Below, in pieces: positions 1 to 9,446 of a stretch of 57,494 nucleotides of DNA. A program made the position numbers and the translations under genes. Source of the stretch: Flammula alnicola. Lineage: Eukaryota > Basidiomycota > Agaricomycetes > Agaricales > Strophariaceae. Under the pieces are notes generated by a model. That model saw only the letters and a list, made by a program, of their open reading frames with translations, was not told the DNA's origin and searched no databases. Position 1 is the stretch's first letter, and every line of letters starts with the position of its first letter. The DNA is taken from contig JADNRV010000303.1 in NCBI GenBank assembly GCA_015499995.1, positions 1 to 57,494 on the forward strand, written 5' to 3'.

Positions 1-46
1 ATTCCGTATATTAGAGCTGTGCTATCTTAGAGGGAGATGAACGTAC

Positions 47-645
47 TAGGACGCTGAATCCATGAGGTAGAACTCGCTCGAGTGCTCGTCCATAATTTTC
101 TGGATGATGGGATCCTTCCATAGTTGATGGATAGCCTCTGCGATTTCGGTTGGGAAGTAGGGGTTTTCGGAGCGCAAGTTTTCTCGCTGGTCGAGTTTAT
201 ATTCGAGGATCTTCTCCGCGAGCGGCTTTGTGGGACGAAGAGTCAATAAAATTAAATGGGACATAGGAGCGAAAGGAGACTCACCCGATTTGAGTACTCG
301 ACGCATTCGAGGCCGATCTTCTTCATGTAAATTACGACCTGTTGGGCTGAATCGAGGACGTTCTTGTATATGGCCGGCCGATATTCCGCTAGCTCGGTGT
401 CCGAGAAGCCACTCTGGTGGATGATCTTCATCTGCTTCACTATCGTCGTCTTGCCTGATTCACCGGAGCCTTCAGGAGCAAATAATTTAGAGATTCTTTC
501 GAGAGAAAACCTTTGAAAGCGACTCGCCTAGCAGCAGGATCTTGCAGTCCCGTTTAAATTTCTTGGCGTCCTCTTCTAGTTGTTTATCGATCTCGTCTGA
601 ACGCTCCTTTCCAGAACGATCCGGTGTGGACACGCAGCCGCCCAT
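47..645 (-). CDS. G-protein alpha subunit, 5' part (runs off the left edge)
   Basis: Encodes the N-terminal part of a heterotrimeric G-protein alpha subunit, a membrane-bound GTPase that relays receptor signals. Exons on the minus strand are 645-528, 469-285 and 225-47, and a donor GTACGT follows at 46, so the rest lies outside the window. The start was chosen because the protein begins MGGCVST, which fits the N-myristoylation and palmitoylation signal of the family, followed by a charged helix (EEIDKQLEEDAKKFKRD-like) and the P-loop GSGESGKTT, which is complete only after removing intron 1. KQMKIIHQ and the start of the helical domain (FYLMDSAS) follow. Intron 1 is a GC-AG intron that splits the first P-loop glycine codon; intron 2 (226-284) is GT-AG. 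The assignment to the family is very sure; the subgroup cannot be told from this piece. Confidence 0.95.
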
Positions 646-1603
646 TGTGGAGGGGAGAAGGGTTGGGGAGAGGGCTAGGGAGGGGTATTGATGATAGAGA
701 AAGACAGAGAGGCTGTTGGGCGGGCAACTCTGCAAGATTCACACCCCGATCGCCAGATTACATCAGCACTTGCCTTTGTCCTTATTCGGTCACATCTGTC
801 ATCTTTTATCTTCATAAATACATTTGTTTCCCTGTACTTATGATGTTTTCTGCCTCGCATTTCCTCATATACGCATTCCTTTATTCTACGCCTCATCTTC
901 ACCAGTACTTTTTATTTTCTATACAACACCAGGTTGCTCATCGCAATAACCTAGGGACATCAAGGCGCCTTGTTCTCCTTTCAGCCCTTTCGTCCCTTCC
1001 CACATATCTTCGTTTACGAATTACGTTCCTCGACAGCGTATGAAAGCAAATCCACAGCCCAGAAGGCCGAGAACCCAACCGCCCTACATTTTGCCCACGA
1101 CGCCAGCTCTCCACCGGCTATCCGTCGACGCTACGACAAATAAGAGTGCGGCGACGACTCATTACCGGAACCCTTAATTAATCAACGGACCTCCTCAACG
1201 TCAACTATCACACATAGCTCCACCTCCTTTCTTTGTCGTCTCTGGCCTCCGAAAGTAATTAAGGACATGTCATCCACCACTGTCCGCTCCGGGAAATTAT
1301 TGCGGGACGAGGCGAATAAAAGACTAGCATCGTACCTTTCCTGAACAGTTATATTACATTTGTCTGGACTAATTGCCACCAAATTCGCGCCGCAGTCACG
1401 CACAGTCTTTGATTCGGGACTGCGTCACTCACAACTATCGATCCCAGCATGCTCTCTTGCGGTGATCTCTGCAAGGCCCCCATTGACGACAATCATCTTC
1501 ACCAAGGTCTCGACTGTCGAGCAATCTCCTGATCCTCATCTCAGATACCCATAAACAACGACATTCATTCCTCTACGCCAATCTCGCAACACCGTCATCG
1601 TTA
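646..1603. other. Upstream region of the G-alpha gene with possible coding remnant
   Basis: No firm gene. On the minus strand, 1540-1430 reads as a protein-like stretch (VKMIVVNGGLAEITAREH) and 1403-1182 as a second one (CGANLVAISPDKCNITVQ) ending in a stop. They could be two exons of an unrecognised or decayed gene, but I could not find a start codon or a clean splice pair between them. The part next to the G-alpha start is pyrimidine-rich on the coding strand and is probably its promoter and leader. Confidence 0.25.
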
Positions 1604-2329
1604 CAGTCCTTTGCATAATTTTGTGAAAGTCGAAACATTTCTGAAATAATCACGTGCTGATGGTGCCTCAGCCAAATATGCCCGGCACAGCCCGGCACCG
1701 GTCGGCAGTTATGTCTGCTCAGTTTCCCATCTGCAACCCTCTGTACTACACTGTACAGGACTCCGTCTACTCCGTCCATTGCCCGTTCTGCAGCTTCTGC
1801 TACCTTATAAGCTCTAAGCCATCACTATGAAATGAATTTTGATTATTTTATTAATTCTTAATATGTGCTATGGGCCAACAATCAAGATTTAACTGTCAAG
1901 GACCACTTGATGGGCCGTTGGCACCTGAACCGCCCACTTTGCGTATGGTGCTGCTGTAGGGTAAAAGGTCCCAGAGCAAAGAATTTCTTAAATTTTCCCC
2001 TATGTAGCGTCGCAGGCAAATACCTGTGGATCCTACAGTCTACTGAATGATATGACTCTAAATCCTCGATGACTGCCCATCCGCTTCAATAATTTAAATA
2101 ACACTCCAGCCAAACCAGACTCCAATTTCCAGCACAAGGTCATACAAATTCTCTAAGGCTCTAGTGCACTGGCGAGCGCGCAAGGATAGCCCAAGTAGTC
2201 CGTAGGACCGTATCTACCAAGTTTCTGCCGATGCGTTGCCGATGATGTTTGGCTGAGGCACCATCAGCACGTGATCATTTCAAAATGTTTCGACCTGTTT
2301 CGACTTTCACAAAATTATGCAAAGGACTG
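1604..2329. mobile_element. Non-autonomous DNA transposon (Tc1/mariner/pogo-type MITE)
   Basis: The two ends are inverted copies of each other over about 75-85 bp. Each end begins CAGTCCTTTGCATAATTTTG and later shares CACGTGCTGATGGTGCCTCAG. Both ends are flanked by the dinucleotide TA (1602-1603 and 2330-2331), which is the target-site duplication of Tc1/mariner/pogo elements, and CAGT is a usual start for their termini. The right arm carries a small internal duplication of GTCGAAACA that the left arm lacks. The interior (about 560 bp) has no plausible transposase, so the element would need to be moved by an enzyme encoded elsewhere. Confidence 0.8.
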
Positions 2330-3410
2330 TACCAGTCACCCAACTACCCATACTTAGACGACATAACTCAATCATATCTTATCTTAGAATTAAGCTGACG
2401 CCATATTCTCTGCTCCTCGCCTATTCCATGTTGATTAAATCCATCGACAGGTGCCCTCCTTGGTTCACGGAAAAAACCCGCATACCTCAGACCACCTCGG
2501 CACGGCAGACGCTGGCAGACGCCGCTGACGAAACGAATTACACAGGCCTGGCGTTGCTCCTGCGCGACGCCACGGACAACGTGCGGCGAGGCCGAGGCAG
2601 TCTAGACCTCCTTAGCAGGCCACGTGCGATTATTGTCAAGCGACGGTCTGCAGTAGCTACTACTACTGTCTCGCTTCAACCGCGCAGTCTATCCGCGCAA
2701 GGAAAAGAAAGCTCCGGTACGTCAGGCAGCACTGTTCTACTAATACCTTTTGTTTGACCAAGCGGCAGTGCGCGAAAGTATGTCAAGAAGACCCCGTCAC
2801 GCCCGGCACGTCATCCAAGACTGGATTGTTTTTCACAGAATTAGGGTTCTGTGTTCAAACGGTCGCATGTACCAACGACGTTATGATTCATTTCGACATC
2901 ATCGATATATATGTAGATCATACGCATATCTCTCGCCGTGTCTTGTGATTAACCCGTCGCCCACAAGTTCTAGCGTAATACCACCCGTAACCGGTGTCCA
3001 AAGGTATCACCAGCTCCCGGTCAAATAAGCTTCAAGGGCCATACAGTTGATCAACGAACTTCGTCACACCGCAAGGCCTACCTCATCTCATCATCAACGT
3101 CCCTTTCACTCCGGAAAGCCATCAACCGCGACAACAGAACAGCAGTTCTATCTAGGGAACATGATCATCGCAGTGTCAAAAAAATGTTTTCTCTGCCTCT
3201 TTAAAAACCCCGATCCACCCTGAGCGGTAGACCACACGAGATTCTTAAATACAGGTGCCACTACGACCGCCGTCGCATCAGCATCAGTGTCACCTAAGCT
3301 CTGAGTCTCTGACTCTCAGGGATTCCCCAAGGAACAACCGACGTTTCTCAGGCTTTGTGAGCTGTTTCGGCTGCACATGGCGGCCGTATCCTTTGCTATC
3401 ATCACTGTGG
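2330..3410. other. Intergenic region with a possible cysteine-rich coding remnant
   Basis: No complete gene seen. The plus strand reads open from about 2750 to 2948 with four cysteines (QCAKVCQEDP, then GFCVQTVACTND), which resembles part of a small secreted protein, but no signal-peptide exon or splice sites could be paired with it. The rest looks non-coding. Confidence 0.2.
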
Positions 3411-3478
3411 GAGCGGCTTAGGTTGCCGAGCAACCAAGGACAGGCTGAAAACTAGATTTCAACCTGTCCTTGGGTGAT

Positions 3479-3631
3479 CCAATGATGGCAGGGGACGTAG
3501 TTTCACGCGTTCAACACCGGCAAATAGCGGGAAAGGGGCGTCTTTTTGATCTGGCGCTAAGGCCAATCAAAATCATAAACGTCCTATTTTTTATTAGAAA
3601 TTCATTACATGAGTTCACGTAGAGGTACAGC
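3479..3631 (-). repeat. Repeat Y, outer copy (B2)
   Basis: A 153-bp sequence that recurs at 4975-5127. It closes the short unit on its 3' side in coding direction and marks the outer edge of the retrotransposon pair. The flanking DNA differs from that of the other copy on both sides, which fixes the limits. Confidence 0.85.
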
Positions 3632-3679
3632 GGTACAAATACAAAGGATACAAATTACATGCGGAGATGGCGCCCAAAA

Positions 3680-4591
3680 TCAGTAAGGAATGAGGTCCTT
3701 GCAGCCAGGAATCCAGACTTGTTTGCCCTGGAGTAAGCGATCCTTGTCGAGGATCAGCTTCCTGGCGATGGAACGGCGTCTGAGCTCGCTTTCTTCTTCA
3801 TTCAGCCACACGCGAAGCATTGTCAGGTGCATTCTTCCGAGGGTGCATATGCTCGGCTCACTTGCGCCGTTCTGCGCGTCCTCGGTTGGCGAGCTAGGTG
3901 GTTTACCTCCTGCAAGTGCGAATCCGGGACCGTTGAATGCGAGCTCGCCATCGGTAGACTTGTCGTAGCCCGGGAAAGGGGTAGGCACTCTATTCTTGAT
4001 TGCACGAGCCGGTTCGGGGGGCGCACTTTCAACGCGCGGACCGGGGTCAGGGGTTTTCATGCCGTGTGCAATCCTGAACTGGTTTAGCAGTATGTTATTA
4101 TTGTCATTATCTGTGTCGGGTCGGCATCCCGGGGTAGCGCGAGGAGAGGTGGGTTCGGCTTGTATGTCTAGGGCTTTTTTCTTAAATTCAGCCGCTAACT
4201 CGGTGTTCAGGAGGTGAACAGCCTCGAGAAAGTTGGCAAACTTAGACATAAGAAAAGGTGGGACAGCGTAGGAGTCTGTCGCCGCCAAATTGACAGGGCT
4301 AGGTGCCTCGGGGCTCGTGCTGCGAGATGAGGAGACAGAAATAAGATCCGGCATCTCCGGATCAGTAGTGTCAGAGTCAGAAGTGTCATCGTCGGCCGCG
4401 GCGCTGGACGGTCAAGAGTGTTCGGGCTGGTGAGCATTCCTGTAGTCTTCGCTGGTGTATGGATCAACCCAACGGCTGTTGTATTCATCTGAATGCACAG
4501 GTGAGCGGAGAGGAGAAGGTTTCCACACGCGAGGGACTGGACGCGGGAGCGCGGACAGGCCACGTAGGGTAGGATTGCCGAGAGTCATCAT
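3680..4591 (-). pseudogene. Open frame of the short DIRS unit (gag-position protein, one stop)
   Basis: An approximately 300-codon frame starting with two ATG codons 20 bp inside repeat X, the same place where gag starts in the full unit (32 bp inside the other X copy). It is therefore placed to use the same promoter. One in-frame TGA (4412-4414) interrupts it; the frame is open on both sides. The part after the stop begins acidic and serine-rich, holds a leucine-rich segment (FLEAVHLLNTELAAEFKKKA) and ends GCKDLIPY. It is not similar by eye to the gag of the full unit, and I see no zinc finger. Function unknown; it may be the structural protein of a non-autonomous relative. If read from the internal methionine after the stop, a 224-residue protein remains possible. 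Confidence 0.6.
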
Positions 4592-4610
4592 AAAGGAGAG
4601 GGTGGGTGGG

Positions 4611-4974
4611 ACTTTGAATATCGATCCCCTGGGGATGGGACTCGGTACGCCGAAAACTCTTTGTTAGGCGCTCATGCCCTTTTCCGTTCCCTTTTTATAT
4701 CCAAAAAATCCCATCTTTTGTTTGTTATATGTCTGTAATAGAGTGCGTCATGTACTCAAAATATTGTGTCGTAGACATATATGGGTCAGACTTGTACCCA
4801 GATTCATAGTCTTGCCGCTTGGGGCTAAGACTTCCTGAATCGGGTTCTACCCAGAATTTTTTTTCATCTCCTTTCCATCTCGGGCACTGAGGCGCGTGAC
4901 AGGAGACCGTGCGTACCAGAGGTCCCTCTCAAGGCGCCGTTCATTGGACTTGAGTAAAGTTCTTTTAAACCCGA
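4611..4974 (-). repeat. Repeat X, inner copy (A2)
   Basis: A 364-bp repeat, directly abutting repeat Y at 4975. Identical to 9447-9810 apart from one difference I noticed (GCG against GCA near 4910). In coding direction it supplies a TATA-like box ahead of the short unit's reading frame. Confidence 0.88.
4692..4699 (-). promoter_or_regulatory. TATA-like box in repeat X, inner copy
   Basis: TATAAAAA on the minus strand inside GGATATAAAAAGGG, about 100 nt upstream of the start of the short unit's reading frame. The same box is present in the outer X copy, so both units would be transcribed from matching promoters. Confidence 0.5.
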
Positions 4975-5127
4975 CCAATGATGGCAGGGGACGTAGTTTC
5001 ACGCGTTCAACACCGGCAAATAGCGGGAAAGGGGCGTCTTTTTGATCTGGCGCTAAGGCCAATCAAAATCATAAACGTCCTATTTTTTATTAGAAATTCA
5101 TTACATGAGTTCACGTAGAGGTACAGC
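4975..5127 (-). repeat. Repeat Y, inner copy (B1)
   Basis: Second copy of the 153-bp Y repeat. It follows the recombinase gene in coding direction and abuts repeat X without a gap. This B1-A2 junction is the sequence expected at the closed ends of a circular DIRS-type intermediate. A long T tract (about 5142-5157) lies just on the gene side. Confidence 0.85.
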
Positions 5128-5317
5128 TATCGAAAGGAAATTTTTTTTTTTTTTTTTATCACTTTTTTATTCTGGGTTTTATCATTTCTGGGATGAAGAG
5201 TGTACGATGAGAGGAGCGTAGGGAACTCGTGCCACGCGTGTTTTTGAAAGAATATTAATGTGGCACATGGAGAATGTATATATATACTTTTAGCCACCGA
5301 GCAGGTGGGGGCATGGC

Positions 5318-6331
5318 TTAAGGAGTGCGTGAACGCGCGTAAAGCAGCGCTTGAATGAGCACGGGGTTTTTTCGTATGTAGATGAGGAATGCTTGGGATG
5401 ACCACCTCCCGATTGCTTGAATTAACGAGGGGGAAACACCATTTTCAGCTAGGGAAGTTGCGCCTCCTGCCCTCATGGATTGCCCTCCAATTCGGTTGCT
5501 GAAGAACGACCGTAAGCGATCCATGAAGAACGCGCGTGTGGGCACTTGCCCCTCGCGCGTGAGCCAGAGGGGGGAGGAGAGGGGAAATAAGTTGTCTCGC
5601 GAAGCGAGATAACGTGTGAAAATGGCCAATGGGTTATGTCGGATTTGGTTTTGCCTGACAATGACCCTATTGCCTTCGAAGAAGCGGTCGGCCTTGTGGG
5701 CTGGCAGTGTGAATTCATATTGATCTGATGATGTTTGGAGCGAGGATCGTCTGGTGATCTTTCTCCAGTCGCGTATTGTGTCGTCATCTGGGAAGGTCAT
5801 TTCACCGAGTCTCATCAAGGCGAAGAAACCGGTTAAGAGCATTGCAACGAATAAGAAGTCGTTGTGTTGCGAGGAGGATGAGTAATGTTCGATGACCAAT
5901 TTTAGGTCATCGAGTGTTAGCGCTTGCTTTCGCTGGACAGGTGTGTTCCGCATGCGCATGCAGCCGCGAAGTGTGCGCTGTACGAGGGGGGAGGCGCGTA
6001 CCTGTCGGATTTTCGGATAATAGGGTTCTAGCTGTTGTGAGATTCCGGACAGGTAACTGTTTACGGATCGGGGTTGGATGTGGTGTGACATGTACACCGT
6101 GTAGAATGAGAGCGTCTGTTCGGTTGGCTCCATGTCGAGGTCATGCGAACGAATAAAGTCAATGTAGGAGTTTAGGGCTGAGGAATACGAGCGTGCAGTG
6201 GAAAGGTCGATGGCCTGTCCGAGGGCGAGAGCGCGCTCGTGAACGAGTCGCTCTCGGGACCAAGGCAACCGCTTGGGTTGCCTTGATCGGGTGGTCGTAT
6301 TGTTCATAATGCGACTGCCCCCAGCGTCCAT
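5318..6331 (-). CDS. Tyrosine recombinase of the DIRS/Ngaro element
   Basis: 337 residues. It would cut and join the circular DNA form of the element into the genome. An N-terminal SAM-like core-binding domain (ARSYSSALNSYIDF to about residue 130) precedes the catalytic domain: first arginine in ALMRLGEM, second box GGQSMRAGGAT, then IGRWSSQAFLIYIRK with the conserved tryptophan and the nucleophilic tyrosine. The histidine of the usual HxxR box is glutamine here (QSMR); I believe this also occurs in related fungal elements, so I do not call the enzyme dead. The frame overlaps the end of the RT frame by 28 nt; either the first methionine or the later one at MNNTTT could start it. Confidence 0.9.
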   Translation of the reverse strand: MDAGGSRIMNNTTTRSRQPKRLPWSRERLVHERALALGQAIDLSTARSYSSALNSYIDFIRSHDLDMEPTEQTLSFYTVYMSHHIQPRSVNSYLSGISQQLEPYYPKIRQVRASPLVQRTLRGCMRMRNTPVQRKQALTLDDLKLVIEHYSSSSQHNDFLFVAMLLTGFFALMRLGEMTFPDDDTIRDWRKITRRSSLQTSSDQYEFTLPAHKADRFFEGNRVIVRQNQIRHNPLAIFTRYLASRDNLFPLSSPLWLTREGQVPTRAFFMDRLRSFFSNRIGGQSMRAGGATSLAENGVSPSLIQAIGRWSSQAFLIYIRKNPVLIQALLYARSRTP

Positions 6332-9300
6332 TGAGGGGGTTGAAAGGTGTTAATTTTGAGGCCGGGCGCATGGTCCAAGGCCGTTAAGAACTGTGTTCTC
6401 GAGAGAGCGTCCGCTACGGTGTTTTCGTCACTGGGAACATGAAGCACTCGAAGTTGGATGTCGAGCCGTAGGAGGATGTCGACGGCCGATTTCAGGAGTG
6501 GATTGAAAACTGGGAGGCACTTTAAAGAGCTAAAGATCTGGACAGTATTCATATTGTCAGTGAAAATTACGATTTTTGCACCGTTGTGTGCAATTTTCGC
6601 GGCGTCAACCAGAGCGCAATAGACGCACAATGCTTCGAAGTAGAAAATAATGGTGATAGCTGAGTCGGTAGGGGTGGGTGAGTAGAAACCCGTGTTTTTT
6701 GCGGGATACCAATATCCCATCCCTGCGGGGCAAGCGTCGCAATATATTGTCAAGTCAGCCTCAAGGACATTCCAGTCTGAGGACCGCAGGAGGTGAACTC
6801 CATCAGAGGTCTCGATGTGGAAAGCTGCCCACGCAAAATCCTCACGTATGGCGGCGTTCACCCAAATCTTTCGACGAGGGTCGTGGGAGCCAGCTGTTTT
6901 GGGGTAGAGGCAGTTTAGCGCCGGGCGGAGAAGTGGGTACACGTTGAATGCCCAGTTCATCCACCCAGCGATTTGTTGCCAGTGTTTCAATTGGTAGCAT
7001 GCATGAGCGCCATTTACCGGTTTGGTGCTCCATGAACGCAGGGCGTTTAACAAATGGTCGCGAGCGGCTGTGGGGAGTGTGAGCGTCAGGTCGTTTGGGT
7101 CAACATTGATTCCGATGACGGGCAGGGGAGTTCCGAAAAGTTGTTTGGACTTCTTATGTGGAATGGATAGCTCGTCCCAGAGCTGGAGAAGCAGTGTTTG
7201 CGGACGGGGGTAATGCGTGCCATAAGGTTCATAGAGAAGGGTGTCATTTCTTTCGCTGAATCCAGACGATTCGTCTACATATGTTGATAAGTAGTCAATG
7301 TTTCTCTGGGTTTTGGCTATCCAGGCAACCAGACTATTGAAAGAAATAAAAATAGCGCCCGAAGCTGAGCTTCCGAAAGCGTTATTCCGATCAATGTACC
7401 GCTGGCCGTCTACGGTGTTGACCTGCTTCAGTTGCCAGAGAGGATGCATGGGCATCAGACGGTAGGCTTCGGAAATATCTGATTTCCACATGACCAGGTC
7501 AGCGTCTTTGCTGTTGTTGTGGTGGAAATGCAGGAGCATTTCTCCGATTTGCTGCATACTATCCAAAGGGTAGCCTGTTACGAGGTCATGATCAATGAGA
7601 CTGTTGAGGGAAAATGGGCCTGCACTGTGGTCCGTTACCATCCTCAAGTTGCATGAGTCGGTTTTGGGAACAGCGTGGGCTGGCATACAGTACATTCCTG
7701 GGAGTAAATTTTCTCCAAAAGGTGGAGAGAATCTTCCTTTCTGGACCTCAATGTCACATTGTGTTCGAATGAACTGCGCTTTATTGGGGTCCAGCGGGGT
7801 GGGTCGTGATCCATCGAACGTGGCGGGGTAACCGTCCTTCGATATGTCCGCCCACGGCCAAAAACCCTCTCTCAAACCTGTGCACACCGAGTTCACAAAT
7901 GCGGGATTTGGGTGACTGTCAAGGAGTCGCTGGAAGCGATCAACATTGATTGGCGTGACAATCTTGAAGAGGTGAGGATTTTCTCGCAACGTTCTCGCAG
8001 CGTTGATATCACTCAGGTTCTGTATGGACGGCCGCGGTAACGGTATGGCAGTTTCTGACCATTCCGCCGTGGTGGGGGAAAGGTCCGGAGCCTCTGACCA
8101 TAGGTTGTAGCGTAGATACTTGGGTCTTGTGCCTAACAAATTTGCGTAGGACCTAGTTGCAGTCGGCGAATCTGTGGCCTGTTTTTCTGCACTTCCTACA
8201 GACATGCTTGTATTTACATTCAACATCGCTGAGTCTACATCCATTGGTGCTATTGAATCGATTACAGACATCGGATTTGGCTCCATCCGGTCGTAATCCC
8301 CGTTTTTGGGAATTGGATTGGGATCCCGCGGCATATTCGACACCGTCGGGCACGAGGATGGCGGATGATAAGCGGAGGAACTGCTGTTCATCGGTGAGGA
8401 GAGTTTTCTGCCCTCCCCCAACATAGTTCCTAATGGCGATGTCGTACATGATAATCTTCGGGTGTGAACTTGAGAGCTTGGACGCGAAAAGATTTTCGAT
8501 GTATTCCCCGTAAGCGTATAATTCGTCAGTGCGGTGTTTGAATACGTAGGCGGTAGCTCGAGAAGCGAAGCGCCAAGCCGAGGACCACTCGGCGGCAGTT
8601 TTAACGTGCCGTTTTGCATCAGGAAGCGTAACGCTGAGTTTTGTGTTTCCTGAGCTAATCTCTGACGTCTCATCAATGATAACGCGGTGCTGAGCGGAGA
8701 ATACATGGTTGAGGTCGATAGGTTCTCCTTTAAAAAGTCGTTCCCACTGAGAGGAGGGGAATCCGGCGGGTGCGTCAGGGGCAATTTTGATAAAGAACTT
8801 GGCACTGGGGACATTGTCGTGGAGTTTTCTGAGAATCCTACAAGTCTTCTCGCAACTGGGGTTGCGAGCGGTAACCGCTTCTGTACGGGGTTTGTACCAT
8901 GGCATGTCTGATTCTTCGAGCCTTCTCCTTTTGCTGGGGGGTTCGCTTCCTTCTCGGCTGTCTGAAGTTCCCTGACTCGGTGAGCACGGTAGCTGTTCAA
9001 GGAACTCTTCGACACCGGGATTAATTTCTTCAGGCTCCGGCAGCCCGGGCGCTTCCTCAGGATTGGGCGACCTGATTTCGCGTCTAACGGAGAAATTCTT
9101 TCGGATGGCATTGACTTCCGCGAAATATAATTCGAAGGTCTTTTCTTCTTCATCATCCGCGACAAGAGGGTTTCCCTTGATGATGCGAAGTATCTCGGAG
9201 ATTGCCTTTGATTTGGTAATACGTCTGACACGGCAGTAGTCGACGAGTGTATCGAGTTCTCCCGCGAGTGTACCACGATCATCCTCTCCAACAGGCTCGG

Positions 9301-9405
9301 TTCTCGATCGGGATTCAGGACCGTCGCCGGAGAGGGTGTGCGACGAAGGTTCTCCGGCGAGTGTTGGATCAGGGAAGGATTCAACGTTGCTTTTTTGAGC
9401 CGCAT
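6304..9405 (-). CDS. Reverse transcriptase-RNase H polyprotein of the DIRS/Ngaro element
   Basis: 1033 codons open. The first 400 or so residues overlap gag in another frame and are low-complexity, serine/proline-rich. The RT domain follows (VPKTDSCNLRMVTDHSAG, MWKSDISEAYRLMPMHP, FGSSASGAIF) with catalytic motif TYVDESSG, a YxDE variant of the usual YxDD. The RNase H domain has its acidic residues in YCDACPAGMGYW, FEALCVYCAL, IFTDNMNT and TVADALSR. No aspartic protease is seen, as usual for DIRS elements. Its ATG lies only 10 nt after the gag ATG in a different frame, so leaky scanning is one possible way to start it; a start further in is equally possible. Confidence 0.92.
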   Translation of the reverse strand: MRLKKATLNPSLIQHSPENLRRTPSPATVLNPDREPSLLERMIVVHSRENSIHSSTTAVSDVLPNQRQSPRYFASSRETLLSRMMKKKRPSNYISRKSMPSERISPLDAKSGRPILRKRPGCRSLKKLIPVSKSSLNSYRAHRVRELQTAEKEANPPAKGEGSKNQTCHGTNPVQKRLPLATPVARRLVGFSENSTTMSPVPSSLSKLPLTHPPDSPPLSGNDFLKENLSTSTMYSPLSTALSLMRRQRLAQETQNSALRFLMQNGTLKLPPSGPRLGASLLELPPTYSNTALTNYTLTGNTSKIFSRPSSQVHTRRLSCTTSPLGTMLGEGRKLSSPMNSSSSAYHPPSSCPTVSNMPRDPNPIPKNGDYDRMEPNPMSVIDSIAPMDVDSAMLNVNTSMSVGSAEKQATDSPTATRSYANLLGTRPKYLRYNLWSEAPDLSPTTAEWSETAIPLPRPSIQNLSDINAARTLRENPHLFKIVTPINVDRFQRLLDSHPNPAFVNSVCTGLREGFWPWADISKDGYPATFDGSRPTPLDPNKAQFIRTQCDIEVQKGRFSPPFGENLLPGMYCMPAHAVPKTDSCNLRMVTDHSAGPFSLNSLIDHDLVTGYPLDSMQQIGEMLLHFHHNNSKDADLVMWKSDISEAYRLMPMHPLWQLKQVNTVDGQRYIDRNNAFGSSASGAIFISFNSLVAWIAKTQRNIDYLSTYVDESSGFSERNDTLLYEPYGTHYPRPQTLLLQLWDELSIPHKKSKQLFGTPLPVIGINVDPNDLTLTLPTAARDHLLNALRSWSTKPVNGAHACYQLKHWQQIAGWMNWAFNVYPLLRPALNCLYPKTAGSHDPRRKIWVNAAIREDFAWAAFHIETSDGVHLLRSSDWNVLEADLTIYCDACPAGMGYWYPAKNTGFYSPTPTDSAITIIFYFEALCVYCALVDAAKIAHNGAKIVIFTDNMNTVQIFSSLKCLPVFNPLLKSAVDILLRLDIQLRVLHVPSDENTVADALSRTQFLTALDHAPGLKINTFQPPQWTLGAVAL

Positions 9406-9415
9406 TCTTTTTCAT
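8153..9415 (-). CDS. Gag-like nucleocapsid protein of the DIRS/Ngaro element
   Basis: 420 residues. Likely packages the element's RNA. The N-terminal half is acidic, with a basic patch SKRRRLEE that could serve nuclear entry. The C-terminus is a zinc-binding region: a CCCH-like part (CNRFNSTNGCRLSDVECKYKH) followed by a knuckle CRKCRKTGHRFADC. The start is the first useful ATG downstream of repeat X; an ATG 5 nt earlier is followed at once by a stop. The whole gene overlaps the RT frame. Confidence 0.85.
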   Translation of the reverse strand: MKKNAAQKSNVESFPDPTLAGEPSSHTLSGDGPESRSRTEPVGEDDRGTLAGELDTLVDYCRVRRITKSKAISEILRIIKGNPLVADDEEEKTFELYFAEVNAIRKNFSVRREIRSPNPEEAPGLPEPEEINPGVEEFLEQLPCSPSQGTSDSREGSEPPSKRRRLEESDMPWYKPRTEAVTARNPSCEKTCRILRKLHDNVPSAKFFIKIAPDAPAGFPSSQWERLFKGEPIDLNHVFSAQHRVIIDETSEISSGNTKLSVTLPDAKRHVKTAAEWSSAWRFASRATAYVFKHRTDELYAYGEYIENLFASKLSSSHPKIIMYDIAIRNYVGGGQKTLLTDEQQFLRLSSAILVPDGVEYAAGSQSNSQKRGLRPDGAKSDVCNRFNSTNGCRLSDVECKYKHVCRKCRKTGHRFADCN

Positions 9416-9446
9416 ATCATATGAGTGAAATGATTTTAGAGAAAAT

